Shown here piece by piece: positions 1 through 11,473 of a DNA stretch of 64,000 bases. A program made the position numbers and the translations under genes. Numbering within the stretch: the stretch's first letter is position 1; each line of letters starts with the position of its first letter. The stretch is from positions 652,792 through 716,791 of the forward strand of contig NW_006500065.1 of assembly GCF_000471905.2 (NCBI RefSeq), written 5' to 3'. This DNA is from Amborella trichopoda (Eukaryota; Streptophyta; Magnoliopsida; Amborellales; Amborellaceae). Under the pieces are notes generated by a model, which did not search any database, had not been told where the DNA came from, and saw only the letters and a program-made list of their open reading frames with translations.

Positions 1-16
1 GAGAGAGAGAGAGAGT
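1..16. repeat. (GA)n microsatellite at the window edge
   Basis: Eight GA units at the very start of the window; the full length is unknown. From here to 476 I see only AT-rich intron sequence ending in the acceptor of exon A. Confidence 0.9.
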
Positions 17-476
17 ATTTAACTGACTATAAACTTGGATCTCGCATTTGTAGTTCCTAACAAGTTCCTGCTCCTAGGGGCTTGTACAATGTGGAATTCA
101 TCTCTAGATATTTGTGCTGTCCTATCTTAAATTCATACTTTCTTTCTTCATCCATACTGATTGTTTTAGGTTTTTGTCTAACATTCTCTTGCTTTTCATT
201 TTAAGAAATGTATTTGTGGTTGGTTCACTTTGTTTTGGAAACTTTGTGGTAAAACTTGAATTGTGCAGTTTATTTGATGAACAAGTCCTTTGATATTTTT
301 ATGAACACTGGAATTGTAGAAGTTCCATCCTTAAATTGAATAAAGGTTCTGTGCATTTATTATTATGAGTGATCCATGTATCATTATTTTTAGATGGTTG
401 ATCCTATTTTTGTCGCTCTAGAAAATATAATTGTTAATTATTGCGAGCATTATCGGAATATTCTTTTTGGTTGCAG

Positions 477-575
477 TTTGAAGGTGCTTACAACTTCTTG
501 ACTGATTTGGAAGATATGAACATGATGCCAACTGCAAATATGTACAATGCAATCATGGCTGGATACTTCAGAGAG
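477..575 (+). CDS. PPR gene, exon A (33 codons, phase 0-0)
   Basis: The exon follows a good acceptor (pyrimidine-rich stretch then ttgcag) and reads without a stop from FEGAYNFLTDLEDMNMMPTA to MYNAIMAGYFRE. It covers the second helix of one repeat and the first helix of the next. The MYNAI block carries the Asn typical of the RNA-base-reading position in P-class PPRs. The donor is the rare GC type (gag then gcaagt). The nearest GT, four bases later, would break the phase with exon B, so the GC donor is preferred. Earlier exons must exist upstream of the window. Confidence 0.83.
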
Positions 576-581
576 GCAAGT
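576..581 (+). other. GC-type 5' splice site (GC-AG intron)
   Basis: The sequence at the exon A boundary is gagag followed by gcaagt, which fits the strong consensus that GC donors need (AG before, GCAAGT after). The phase of the next exon supports this cut and excludes the GT at 580. GC-AG introns are about one percent of plant introns. This one opens a 12.1-kb intron. Confidence 0.7.
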
Positions 582-973
582 GACTACATAGATTCATCAT
601 GAAACTTGTTTGTCCGAACCTTCGAGATTATTCCTGAAGTTGCTAAAATTAACAGTTCTTGGATCACTGAGTTGTGGCATAAGGCATAACTTGGACATAT
701 TCTTGTGGTTGAACTTTAGTATTCTCTATAAACGTGACATGCAACTTTCTTTTTTTCTCCATAGGTGCTATATATACACACTGATCATCTGATGGGTGAA
801 AATATTTGTGAAGAATGCTTCAAATTTACTTCTTAGGGTTGCTTTGGTTAGCTATCACACGTACTTAAGAAACGTTTAATTTTCAACTGCAGTAGACCGA
901 TCATCAATGTGAATCGGATCTCCTGGTGAGTTGTGCTCCCTTGGGTGGTTGACTTCCTTCGCGATGGGGTGCA
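582..973. other. Intron 1 start, no feature seen
   Basis: Unique-looking AT-rich intron sequence between the GC donor and the poly-T end of LINE A. The short open frame at 610-792 has no recognisable domain and is taken as chance. Confidence 0.6.
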
Positions 974-1040
974 TTTTTTTTTTTTGAGAACTGTTAACAT
1001 TGTATTACTAAGACAATAATAGTTACAAAATTGTGAGGAA

Positions 1041-1075
1041 CTGAAAGACCCCCTCTAAAAATGGGTGTCTTTCAG
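1041..1075 (-). other. LINE A 3' UTR hairpin
   Basis: Two arms, ctgaaagaccccc and gggtgtctttcag, pair except at one position around a short A-rich loop. The same hairpin is perfect in LINE E. Its place, about 60 bases before the poly-A tail, suits a structure recognised during target-primed reverse transcription. That role is inference. Confidence 0.6.
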
Positions 1076-1147
1076 TAAAAAACCATCAGTCAGTCATGTA
1101 CAAAAAGGCTTATAAGATCCACCAAGGTATTAAGATTTACAATGGTT

Positions 1148-2122
1148 TTACAAAAAATAACACTGGAGCTGTGGGTTGCTCGTGTGAAGCAGGCTATGTA
1201 GTACAACTGTGGTCCTGAACAAAAAAGGAGCGGGAGTGGGACCTGGCTTGGTTTTCCATTTGGAAGCTAGCTCCCTCCTTCGCCATGAGATCTGCGAGTT
1301 CGTTGGACGTCCTCCATGTATGCTTCCATGAGGCGTTCGTATCCCAGCATATGTAAGTAATTTCATCAAAAATTGTTGCCAGTTGCCAAGGGGAGAGGTC
1401 ATGCCACTTGCCCAAGAGATGGTGTTTTGAGAGTCTCCTTCCACAATCAGATGTGTGCCCCAAGATGGATCGAATTTTTTAATGCCCACTAATAAAGCCA
1501 TTGCTTCTACGTATTGAGAATCATTGATTCCAAGGTACACGGAGTATGTGAGGAGGACATTTCGCTGATAGTCTATAAAGATGGCCCCAGCACCTGTCGG
1601 GACTGGATTTCCAAGAGAGCAACCACCAAAATTCAGCTTGATGCTGCCCTCTGGTGGTGGTTGCCAATTGCTAGCTCTTGAGATTTTTGGTGGCCTAGGG
1701 TTGAGGACATTTTTCCATTGGGAAAGGAAGATGTTCCTTGATAATCCCGAGAGAAACTTGTGATTGGCGGCCCAAAAAGAGGTAAGCGAGATAACCTTAT
1801 AAAAGAGAGCTGGTGGATGGAGTTGAAGTCCGTTGAAGATTCTGTTATTCCTTTTTATCCATATTGTCCATATGGTAGCAGCCACTTTAGCGTTCCATAA
1901 GGTTTTTCCAGCTAAAGGCCACTGATCCTCCAAGTTGTGAGAAATCAGGGCGCTGACCGTGGGTGGTGTGAGCCATTGGATGCCGAAGAGTTGTAGCAAT
2001 TGGCTCCACAGCTTATGGGTAAATTCGCAATGAATAAAGAGGTGTGGGTTGGTTTCCTCCTCACAAAAACATAGAGTGCATATATTAGGGATTGAGATAC
2101 CTCGTTTTTGTAATTGGTCCAC
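1148..2122 (-). pseudogene. LINE A zinc finger and RNase H domain
   Basis: The frame starts in the zinc-binding segment (CTLCFCEEETNPHLFIHCEF, a C-x2-C...H-x4-C arrangement) that follows the RT in plant L1 ORF2. It then continues into an RNase H fold: KLNFGGCSLGNPVPTGAG, YVEAMALLVGIKKF, LIVEGDSQNTISWA. The first catalytic Asp of RNase H (usually NFDG) is Gly here. After about 1330 the frame shifts; the final part (TSNELADLMAKEGASF) is readable in another frame at 1194-1463. Confidence 0.8.
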
Positions 2123-2783
2123 TGTGAGTGCTCTTTGGGAACAAGCTATCCACTTGAAGAACTGAATCTTAGGTGGAGCAATGGTTGACTATACTTTTGA
2201 CAAGATTAAGGTGGGGTTGAGAGGAAAGGTGGGGGGTTGGGTGAGACTTTTATAGAAGGAGGCGCTGCTATAAAGAGGCTTGAAGGGGAAAGGCTCCAAA
2301 CTATAGTATCTCTCCCATTTGTTGGGAGGAAACGAGAGGAAAGAGCAGTAGAGAGTAGTTGGAATTGGTTGGTTTCCTTGTCTGAAAGATTTCTTCGGAA
2401 CGATGAATTCCAAACTCTCCGTCCACTTGAAAGTGGCACTTCCTCGGCAATAGTTGAGTTTTTGTTAGAGGCAAGTGAGTAAAGGGTTGGGAATGCTTGG
2501 CACAGTGGTGAGTGTCGTTGCCATATATCTGTCCAGAATTTTACCCTATGTCCTTCTCTTGGGTGAAATCTTATGTCTTCTGAACTGTGATAAGGAAGAG
2601 GCTAAAGATTTCAAAAGCCTCTGATGCTCTGTGTCTGTGGATCCTCTCTGGTACTTATGTTCTGTCTTGGATTTTGTATTTGCATCGTAGCACCTGAGCC
2701 CAAAGAGAGTCTGGTTGAGAAGCTAGGCACTACCACCATTTGCCTAGGAGGGCTGTAATTTGTTTTCTTATGATCCGAATTCC

Positions 2784-3932
2784 TTAGCCCCCCTGCTTTC
2801 TTGGTAAGCAGATGTTTTCCCATGCTACAAGGTGGAATTTGGTCTTCTCTGCCTGTCCAGACCATAGGAAATTCCGCATAAGTTGTTCTATGCAGTTAGC
2901 CACTTGTGTTGGCATTTGGTATAGGGACATGAAGTTGACTGGGATATTTGCCATGGTGTCTTTGATTAGGGTAACTCTTCCTGCTGGGGAAAGATATTTA
3001 CCTTTCCAAGCTGCTAGACGTCTCTCAACTTGGTCTAAAACCTGAGACCAGAGCCTCGTTTTAGGTTTCCCCAGTCCCAAAGGAAGGCCCAAGTATGTGA
3101 GTGGAAGGTCTTCCACTTTACATTCCCAATCTGGGATGAGGGCTCTTACCTCTGCATTTGTCATGGCTACTCTCATCATTTTAGATTTCTCCATGTTTAC
3201 TTTGAACCCTGTTGCTTTCTGAAAGCACATGAGGAAACGTTTGAGAGTATTGGCTGCTTCATTTCGTGAAGCATCAAGGAAGACCATGGTGTCGTTTGCG
3301 TATTGCAGGTGAGGCACCGTTGGGCCCTGATTACTACTTTTGAAGCCGGAAAGGAGGCCAGATTGGTAGAGACGGGAAACAGATCTGATGAATACTTCTG
3401 CTGCAATGGCAAAACGAAAGGGGGAGAGAGGATCCCCTAGTCGAAGTTCCCTCGAGGCAGGGAAGTAACCTTTCGGTGTCCTATTGATGAGAATGGAAAT
3501 GTGGGGATGACAAAAACAACCTCTCATCCAACTCTGCCATCGCTCCTTGAACCCCATTCTAACCATGGACTGTTCCAAGATGGACCAGTCAACATGGTCA
3601 TAAGCTTTCTCCCAATCTATTTTGAAGATTAAGCTTGGTTTTTTGGCTAAATGCCTTGTGTGAATGCACTCATTAGCCACCAATGCCCCATCCAAGATCT
3701 GTCTATCTTTGATGAAGGCTGATTGAGATGGAGAGATCACTGAAGGGAGGACCTGTTGAAGTCTAGAGGCAAGGACCTTAGCAAGTATTTTGTATGTCGA
3801 GTTCAAAAGGCTAATTGGGCGGAAATCCTTGATTTCCTCTGCCTCTTCAACTTTTGGTACTAAGGCTGTGAAGGTGGCATTGATTGCTTTGTGGATGATT
3901 CCCCTATGGAAGAATTCCTCTAGGAAATCCAT
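2784..3932 (-). pseudogene. LINE A reverse transcriptase domain
   Basis: A 382-residue open frame covers nearly the whole LINE RT palm and fingers: ALVPKVEEAEEIKDFRPISL, ILAKVLASRLQQVLPS, SAFIKDRQILDGALVANE, KIDWEKAYDHVDW, LRLGDPLSP, and LTYLGLPLG. The catalytic motif, normally Y/F-A-D-D, reads YAND (positions 3291-3302, minus strand). The first metal-binding Asp is therefore Asn and the enzyme is expected to be inactive. The frame has no start context of its own. It is part of a former polyprotein ORF2 that is broken further downstream. Confidence 0.85.
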
Positions 3933-4385
3933 GAAGTGAAAACGAAAGGTGCTTCAGAAGATTTTGAAGGGTACAATTGGGAATCCGTCTGGACCGGGAC
4001 CTTTGTCATTGGCTAGGGCATTAAGAGCTTGTATAATTTCATCTTCAGTGAAAGGTTGCTCTAGCCAAGTAGCTAGGTCGTCAAGGAGAGCCAAGAAGTC
4101 AAGGTCAGCCATTATTGGCCGGGGGCCAGCAAGATCAGTTTATAAAGTTTGAAAGAACTCTATAATGGCTTGTTCAATTAGTGCTGGTTGGGCCAGGTAG
4201 CTGTTGTTGACTTTGAGCATTGCAATAGTATTGTCCCTTCTTCGACAGTTAGCTATGCGATGGCAAAAGCTCTGTTTTGGTCACCCACTTTTAACTACTT
4301 TATCTTTGATCTCTAGAACCAATAGATCTCTTCTTTTTTAAGGGTAGACAGGTTTTCCAGGTTGAGCTGGGCTCTGAGGTTAAGT

Positions 4386-5348
4386 TCCGAGGAACATATT
4401 CCCTTTTTTCTTCTCTCTTATTCTCTTTTCCTTCCTTTTCCCTTAAATCTCTCTTCTCTTTTGCTTTCTGACTTAATCTCTCTCTATATTTCCTCAACTT
4501 CTCTCTCTTTCTCTATTCTCTCTCTGTTCCCAATTCTCACTCTTCTTGTTTTCCTGAACTTTTCACTCCCCCTTTTTTTCTCTCAAATCTCCGTGTTTTT
4601 CCTTTGTTCCGTATATCAGTGTCGCATCCCCTAGATTTCTTTCACCCATATTTCTTTCACTTCCAATTGGTAGTTTGAGCTCCCGCTTTGTGGGTTGCCT
4701 TCATTCTTTTTTCTCTCACTTTGTAGTTTTCAGCTTTTGCCAAGTATAGGATCGGCAGTTGGGGTGTCACTATTTTTTGACCTTTTAATACGAATGTTTT
4801 GGCTGGTGAAACAGCGACAGTTGGGTTTCCTCTATGGTGACACATTTCTTCTCTTGGTATTGCTCCCTATTATCTTGGTGTTATTCGCAGTTTCTTGATT
4901 TGCATAAATGTATTGATAGAGCACCTGGCTTGTAGTTTATCATGTTGTATCTTTGTTTGGCATGACTACACTCATAAAGTTTAAACTTTCTCCAGAAAAA
5001 AGTGGAAAAAAAGGTTTGTGGAAATCAGGTGATTCTGATGCCCTTTGGAATTTTTGTCTGTAGATTTTTTTTAATATGCTTTTGATTGTCATTTCTTTTT
5101 GTTTTGTAAAAAAGAAGTTGGCTACTCTTTGTTTCTCTTTTGGGTTGGGGCGTTTGAATTTTCTAGAACTCCTTGTCTTTTAACTAGAAGTTTCTTGTTT
5201 GGTGGCTAAAGAGGAGTCAACTTCCTTGACTACAATTCTTCCTCAATTTTCTACTCCAACAATATTATGAAGTGCAACCCTAGCTTTAGGATCATATGTG
5301 TCCTTCAGACCATAGTTATTGGGATGGCTTAATCAAGGGACCTTTAAA
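4386..5348. other. Intron 1, pyrimidine-rich stretch and plain intron
   Basis: Positions 4390-4640 are strongly CT-rich (many tctctctt runs), followed by ordinary AT-rich intron DNA. Open frames here are low-complexity Leu/Ser reading of the CT tract and are not genes. Confidence 0.6.
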
Positions 5349-5510
5349 GATTAGTTCTTTGAACTATGTATCTTGTTTATGGGCCAATAGGACATTAGTA
5401 TAATACTTAATGTTATTTATATAAGGAAAGATAAGAGGGGCGTGGAGGGAGAGTAACCCCAATATGACTGCGTCCAGGCCACCTCTCTTGATTTACCCAC
5501 CTTCTCTTGA
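5349..5510 (+). repeat. Copia I 5' LTR (approximate)
   Basis: Shares ordered blocks with 11474-11690, including actatgtatcttgttt, gggccaatagg, cattagtataatactta, and a shared tgactgc.tccag segment. The boundaries are approximate because terminal bases have decayed. Confidence 0.55.
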
Positions 5511-6117
5511 TCATTGATCTATTCTTTTATCTTGCTCTTCATTCTTCCATCTCCTCTGTCCCAAATATTTTATTTTTTACTGTGTATGATTTAAAAAAAA
5601 AAATGGGGTTACTCCCTAGAGCTGTTCAATTTAAACCCTAGTGCTGTTTCCTGGGGTTTTGTGGACAGAAACCATGTGGGTCTGCATGTAGTGTGGAGAC
5701 GCTACTGTTCATGTGACTCCTCTTCAAAGATCGAGATGAACAGAGGAATTTCAATGTTTGTGGGCAGTCGTGTATGATCTGCCAGAGTTCTCTCAAAAAC
5801 CCTAAATTCTTTTGTGTGTATAAATGATGGCCTGGATTTCTCGAAGAGTAGCGGCGTGAGCATCACTCAGATTTGGATAATGTGGTGTTGCTGTAGTTTG
5901 TTCAAGTGTGAGAAAGTGCCTATGCTCAAATCTAAATCAGTTTCTCTGTGTTATTATTATTATTTTTTGAAGTTGTTTCCAGCATTGCACTAGGCTTGAT
6001 GTGAATGATTGTATTCTGTTGACCCTGGTTGTCTCCTTTATCTTTTATTTTATACACTTTTGGCTAATGAAGTTAAACCCAGAACCTTCGGTCTTCGTGA
6101 AATTTGGGGATACATAT

Positions 6118-6522
6118 TACTTGAATAAAATTAAATGAGTCCAATTATGTTGTATGGCCTCAATCTCTTATAAGTATCCCTTGTGCTAGGGGGAAATTGA
6201 AATACTTGACTGAGGAATCTAACAGTAGATATGAAGAGTGGATGAGATAAAATTACATTACCATGATTTGGTTATCAAGTGGTATGGAACCTCGAATAAG
6301 TGCAAGGGTGAAGTTTCTTGATACTACTAAAGAAATTTGGGACACTCTAAAAGAAACATATTCATCTGCAAAGAATCTCTCTCTGGTAAATGAACAGTTT
6401 GAGAAAATGTTTCAATTGTGACAGGGTAATAAGAGTATGAGTGAATGTTATAGTGCCCTTAGAGTTATGTGGGAATAGCTTAATTTGTATCAGCTTATAT
6501 CCGGTGATGTGGAATTACAAAG
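6118..6522 (+). pseudogene. Copia I gag remnant
   Basis: Reads as a UBN2/gag-type protein with stops: WLSSGMEPRISARVKFLDTT, KEIWDTLKETYSSAKNLSLV, then MSECYSALRVMWE. The gag frame resumes at 7134 (LWGLNPDHHPCW-like) after solo LTR-C1 and is cut again at 7284 by LINE B. The same gag is seen in Copia II at 42170-42670 without the LTR insertion, which defines the breakpoints. Confidence 0.75.
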
Positions 6523-7133
6523 TGATGTAGGACAAAATTATTCCAACTTTTAATTTTTGCGTAATTTCAGATAATATGTATTTTAATTTTAGTTTTAGGA
6601 TTTATTTTTAGGGTTTTTAGGAATTATAATGTGGGATTAATCTCCAAACCTTAGTTTCAATTTTTTATTTTTTATACTATTCATTGGTTACTATTTAGGG
6701 ATACTGTTCATGAGTTATTATTCATTGGTACTGTTCATGGGTTATTGTTCACAGGGGTATTTATGGAATTTTGGTATTGGTTAGGGTGTTTATTTCTAAG
6801 TTACATTTAAGTTGGGATTGTTTTAGTCATTTCGAGCTAGGTCAAGGGTATCTTTTACTTTTATGCTTAATTTAGGACACTTTTGGTCAAATACGTACTT
6901 GCATGGACAATTATTGTCCTATGGACTTGAAACAATTGATATAAAAGGTGGGATATGAATGGGCTAGAGGTCATCATGTGATTCCTTTTTTTAGACTTCT
7001 ATTGACCATAGAAAAATCCTAAGACTTGAGACCTAATTTGCGTGGGGAGGAAACCTTAGGGTTCCTCCAAGTTTTGCATTTGTTTGGCTTGAAAATCTTG
7101 TTATTTTTGTGGTTTTCAAATTTCCTTGCATCA
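6523..7133 (+). mobile_element. Solo LTR-C1 in Copia I gag (611 bp)
   Basis: The segment begins TGATGTAGGACAA and ends CCTTGCATCA. It interrupts the gag frame exactly where Copia II is continuous. It resembles the segment at 9208-9673 in its start (GCAAGACAA), its internal attttagggtttttagga blocks and its end (CTACATCA). No clear 5-bp duplication is left (caaag against ttgag), so the call rests on the interrupted homology and on the related copy. Confidence 0.55.
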
Positions 7134-7284
7134 TTGAGGAAGTAGCGAGAAGAATTTTGAGTTGCCAAATTTTTATGGGGTCTTAATCCTGATCACCATC
7201 CTTGTTGGTGAACAGATTTTGGCAAGCAGTGATCTATCGTCCCTCAATATTGTGTATGCGTGCATTCAATATGTCAATATAGCT

Positions 7285-8456
7285 TCCAGGAACAGCCCAA
7301 GGCCATAACATGTCAGGAGTCTAGAAGTCCCTCTCTACAGTGCTGGCTACAGTCAAAGGACACATAAGGTTCCATCCGAGAGAAGGTTCGAGGATAAAAT
7401 TTTGGCAGGACTTCTGATTAGGACCTTCCCCTCTCCGTGAGGTCTTCCCAACCCTCTTTTCCCTTGCCCGAGATCAGGATTCCTCTATTGCCCAGGAATT
7501 AAGCCTGTTGACCTATAACCTTGAATCAAGCTGGCCTAAGGCAAGAAGAATCCTGTGGAAGGCGACTTTAGCTGCTACCATATGGATAGTGTGGCTGGAA
7601 AGAAACTCAAGAATCTTCCGAGGCTCGAAGTTTCAAACTCCGACACTTTTGCACAAGGTAACCACCCTGGTGACCTTCTGGGCCTCCAACCATAAGTTCT
7701 TTGCCGGAATTCCAGGAACTTTCTTCCTCTCACAATGGGGAAACATCCTTCGTCACCAACCACCGGGGGTACCAACCCAAGGCAGCATCAAATTAAATTT
7801 CGAAGGATGCTCCTTGGGGAACCCTGGTCCAGCAGGGGCAAGAGGAGTCTTTCGAGACTTTGAAGGTAATATACTCCTCACCATTTCTGAATTCCTTGGC
7901 CTCAAGGACTCTCACCATGCGGAAGCCTTAGCCCTCCTCCTAGCTTTGAAAAAGTTCAACCCTTCCTGGGGCACAAGACTAATAGTGGTAGGTGACTCGA
8001 AAAATTTCATCATTGGACCCCAGTTTTTGATGAGCTTCACCAAATTTGCAGGGCTATGGACGTCTCATGGCAGCATACTTGGCGGATGTCCAACGATATC
8101 GTGAATCGACTGGCGAAGGAGGCTGCTAGAAGTCGAGGTCAAGCTGCTCATACTAGGTCCACTTTCTTTTTCGCACTGGACTAGTGGACCTCAACCTCAA
8201 TATTTTGAGTCTTTTCTTTTCTTTATTCTCACACTGTACATCTCAAGGCGGATGGGCATTTTTATAAGCCCTTTCCTTGCCACTTTCTTGTAAAAATTTG
8301 TAAGGGGGTAATCTTATAACCCAATTTTTGAACAGGGTCTACCGACCTATTTTTACCGAGAGTCCTGCCTAGAGGGCACTCTCAGATGAACACACTATTG
8401 TACTCTTTCTCTCTACAGCAATACAATTGTTAACAATTTTTAGAAAAAAAAAAAAC
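7285..8456 (+). mobile_element. LINE B: 5'-truncated L1/RNase H LINE with 14-bp TSD
   Basis: The insert is flanked by perfect direct repeats atgtcaatatagct at 7271-7284 and 8457-8470, and has a 3' A-rich tail at 8443-8455. It keeps the end of ORF2: a segment like the RT-RNase H linker, then an RNase H frame at 7508-8104 (KLNFEGCSLGNPGPAGA, LVVYAL-type helices, then frameshifted NRLAKEAA). The catalytic Asp of the first motif is Glu. The 3' UTR has a gagagt/actctc stem after the gggtctaccgacctattttt motif shared with LINEs C and D. Confidence 0.88.
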
Positions 8457-8842
8457 ATGTCAATATAGCTGCCCCTCCTATGAGTTCTTCTGTCTCGAAC
8501 GTTTGTGAGTGATCAACACATGATGTTCTTGAGGAACAACCCAAAAAGGTTTGCACGAGAAGAAAAGTGCAGGATGAACACCCTCGACCGACTTAGCCAG
8601 CCATTGATTCATCATCTTTGGCTACAGATCGACATCTTGCTTTTAACTCACATTCTATGTCTGGTGATGATAATGTACCTATCGCCATCCGTAATGGTAT
8701 AAGGTCTTGTGCTCAATATCCCTTTGCTTGTTTTCTTAACTTTACAATTTTGTCTCCATCCTATCAAAGTTTTGCTTTAGCTTTTTCATCTATTTTTATC
8801 CTAAGTCATATCAGGAAGTACTTTCTCCTACTGGGTGGAGGA

Positions 8843-10170
8843 AAGTAATGGAAGAGGAAGTGGTTGCATTCAACTTAAATGGTTAATGGGAGTTCATTGA
8901 GTTGCTCGGAGAAGGACCTTGTGTGAAGTCAAATTGATTGCTGAAGGATTCGCCTAAACCGTTTGCATTGATTACGTTGAAATTTTGCTCCAATTGCTAT
9001 ACTTTATTCAGTTTTAGAATTCATATTTGGAGCAGCAAACAAGCACTGACCACTATGACTGATCGATGTCAAGAATGCCGTCATGGTGATTGACAAGATG
9101 ACTTGTACTTGGAGCAACCACCTGTGTTTGTTGCTTAGGGAGAGTCAAAGAAGGTATGTAAGTTGCAGAAAGCCATCCAAGGTTTGAAGTGGTTCCCACA
9201 TGCATAGTATTGCAAGACAATATGCCTCTTATTTTTAAATTTTTCTTATTAATTTTAAGGATGTATTTTTGAAATTTTCTAGGGTTATTTTTTAGGGTTT
9301 TTAGGATTTTCTTATATTTTTTAGGATCTTCGATGTTTGTAAAACTGATTAGAATATTTATGGGATTGCTTGTTTTATTAGGGGTAAATTGTCATTATGA
9401 ATTTTCTTTTAAGTGAAGGGACACATTTGGATATTTTAATGTTTTAAGTTAAGTGGGGGTACTTTTGGTCTTTCTTAATTATGATGTACTAAAAAGGCCT
9501 GGGATGTTAGGGTTTCCATCACTTTTGGGGTGTGAACAGTAAAAACAGGCTGTGAATAGTAACAACATGCCCTATCTAGGGTTTTGGGCAAGGAAAGCCA
9601 TATCCACTCAAATTTGGCATGTTTTGATGGTTTATTGAATCGTTTTCTCTATTCTCTCTATTTTCCTACATCACATAGTTTGAGAAATTTAGTGTAATTA
9701 TTGTGACATTTGGATTTCGATGCAGCGATGTAGATCATTTAGTGTTTATTTGAAAACTTGACTCAAGGATAATTGTCTTAGCTGTTTATGTTGATCATAT
9801 TATCATTACAGACAATGATCTAGAAGTAATCAGTCATTCCTGTTTAGACAAAGGATTGGACTGGCAAAAGTATTATCTAGGAATTGAAGTAGCCATTTCA
9901 AAGCACGGTATTAACTTTGTCTCAAAGTAAGTAGGTGACTTATTTGTTAACATCAGCTGGAATGTTAGGTGTTAAACCGGTTGACACTTCTATAAATTCA
10001 AAGATAACATTATTTGCTAATAAGGCGGAGTTGTTAGAGGATAAATAACGATACAAAAGACTAGTAGGCAGGCAGATTATCTAACCATCACTATTTTTTT
10101 TTTTGCAGTTAGTGTAACAAGTCGGTTTATGCACTCTCCAATGATTCCTCACTGCGATGTTGTTTGTAAA
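8843..10170 (+). pseudogene. Copia I reverse transcriptase remnant
   Basis: Readable with many stops: WRKVMEEEVVAFN, IDYVEIFAPIA, VCKLQKAIQGLKWFPHA, then after solo LTR-C2 FEKFSVIIVTFGF and IIVLAVYVDHIIITDNDLE. The last corresponds to the copia YVDD motif, here YVDH. From about 10045 the RLVGRQ and AVSVTSRFMHSPMIPHCDVV blocks lead into RNase H. Confidence 0.75.
9208..9673 (+). mobile_element. Solo LTR-C2 in Copia I RT (466 bp, TSD catag)
   Basis: The segment is flanked by catag at 9203-9207 and 9674-9678 and interrupts the RT frame between PHA and FEKFS. It starts TATTGCAAGACAA (probably a decayed TG) and ends CTACATCA. It is related to LTR-C1. Confidence 0.65.
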
Positions 10171-11470
10171 ATGTTAAGGTATTGGTATGATTTATAAGCC
10201 AAATAATCATTTGACCATTGAGAGTTGTTTAGATGTTAATTGGGCAATTTCTCCATCTGGCGGTCAACCATAGTATATTGTACGTTTATTGGTGGAAAAC
10301 TGATCACATGGAGAAGTAAGAACAAAGTGTTGTGGCCAGATCTGGTGCATAGGCTGAATATAAAGCAATGACACATATTACATGTGAATTGATGTGGCTG
10401 AAGACACTGATGCAGGAGATAGGGATTCATATTACAGAGCCTATAAAGATGCATTGTTATAATAATGCAGCAACCGATGTAACCCATAGTTGTTGGAAAT
10501 AATTCCAAATTGGAATCCTTTTAGGAATCAAAATCACGGTATCGCAGCCTACTAAAAGGTTCCCGTTTTTAGAATCGAAGTGCGTATGAGAGGAATTGTG
10601 GAATATTGGTTAGCTTGGAGAGAGAAGAGAAGGGGTGGGGGCTGGGAAGAAGTGGGGGGCTAGGGTCTACAGTTTCTTCCTTTTCCTCCCCTTCCAGCTG
10701 CAATGAAGAGCTTTTGTGTGATCGTGGTAGATGATGGAGACACTCTAGGGGTAGGTCTAAGTGAAGGTTGGCTTCGCTCGTAGGCATAAGATGGAGAAAA
10801 TCTAAGCGGAAGTCAGGCTTCCTAACAACTCAAATCAAAATCCATAAATATTTCAGCCAATTTATAAGTCACATATTTATGCACCTAGAATATTAGTATT
10901 TGATTTTCTGGTAATACGATTCCAAAGAAAACAGATCAAGGTTTTATGAAAGTGGAAACAAGATCTGATGTTTGATTACTTTGTTGTTTCTTGCATCTAC
11001 GAATCACGGTACTTGTTGCTCAGGAATTTGGATTAAAAAACAACTGAATTAAGTATCGTTATATGTGGAAACCGGTTTCAACAAGTGTAGAATCGAGATT
11101 CACCATTTGCATAATAGAGAATCAGAAAATATACAAAACGAGATTCTGTTAGTGTTGGAATCGAGATTCATATAATAAGGAATCGAGATTCCATATTCCT
11201 TGTCGTAATTGCTGAATTGGGCTTCCGAATCAGAATCGTGACGTTCGGTGAGAGTTTTAGGAACTATGATGTAACTAGTAATCCAGTATTTCATGAGAGA
11301 ACTAAGCATATTGAAGTAGACTATTATTTTTTGATAGAAGATTACTAATAAGTGTCTACTCTGTATGTTCAGCTGACAGATGTCTTCACCAAAGCCCTTG
11401 GTCATAATCGATTCCAAACAATTTGTTTCCAGCTGGGCATGAGTAACATTTATGCTCTTGCTTGAGGGGG
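10171..11470 (+). pseudogene. Copia I RNase H remnant, split by a DNA transposon
   Basis: The left part (10171-10483) reads YCTFIGGKLITWRSKNKV and continues to the CYNNAAT-like block. The right part (11276-11470) reads SNPVFHERTKHIEVDYY, LTDVFTKALGHNRFQTIC and LGMSNIYALA. It ends at the polypurine tract and the 3' LTR. Together they are the copia RNase H with its usual C-terminal block. Removing 10484-11267 and one copy of the 8-bp duplication restores continuity. Confidence 0.8.
10484..11267. mobile_element. hAT-like non-autonomous element, 784 bp, 8-bp TSD
   Basis: Perfect 8-bp direct repeats gatgtaac (10476-10483 and 11268-11275) flank the insert. The ends share a short inverted repeat (catagtt... 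and ...aactat). The interior has no transposase but holds the motif gaatcgagattc at 11090-11101, 11158-11169 and 11180-11191. 8-bp duplications and short terminal repeats with subterminal motifs are typical of the hAT superfamily. The exact family is unknown. Confidence 0.65.
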
Positions 11471-11473
11471 AGT

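Larger units (their letters stand above)
974..4385 (-). mobile_element. LINE A: L1-type LINE with RNase H, 5'-truncated, minus strand
   Basis: Read on the minus strand it gives, in order, a pre-RT segment (about 4385-3960), reverse transcriptase (3932-2784), a zinc-finger-like segment (about 2240-2040), RNase H (about 1660-1250), a 3' UTR with a hairpin, and a poly-A tail seen as poly-T at 974-985. The endonuclease and ORF1 are missing, so it is a 5'-truncated insertion. It shares long near-identical stretches with LINE E at 32.9-35.9 kb (same subfamily). Frameshifts lie between the RT and zinc-finger parts. I found no convincing target-site duplication. Confidence 0.85.

Noticed and set aside
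974..4400. Target-site duplication for LINE A
   Set aside because: Compared flanks (gatggggtgca and the bases after 4385) and found no repeat beyond chance.
6518..7138. 5-bp duplication around LTR-C1
   Set aside because: Flanks caaag and ttgag do not match; the solo-LTR call rests on interrupted homology only.
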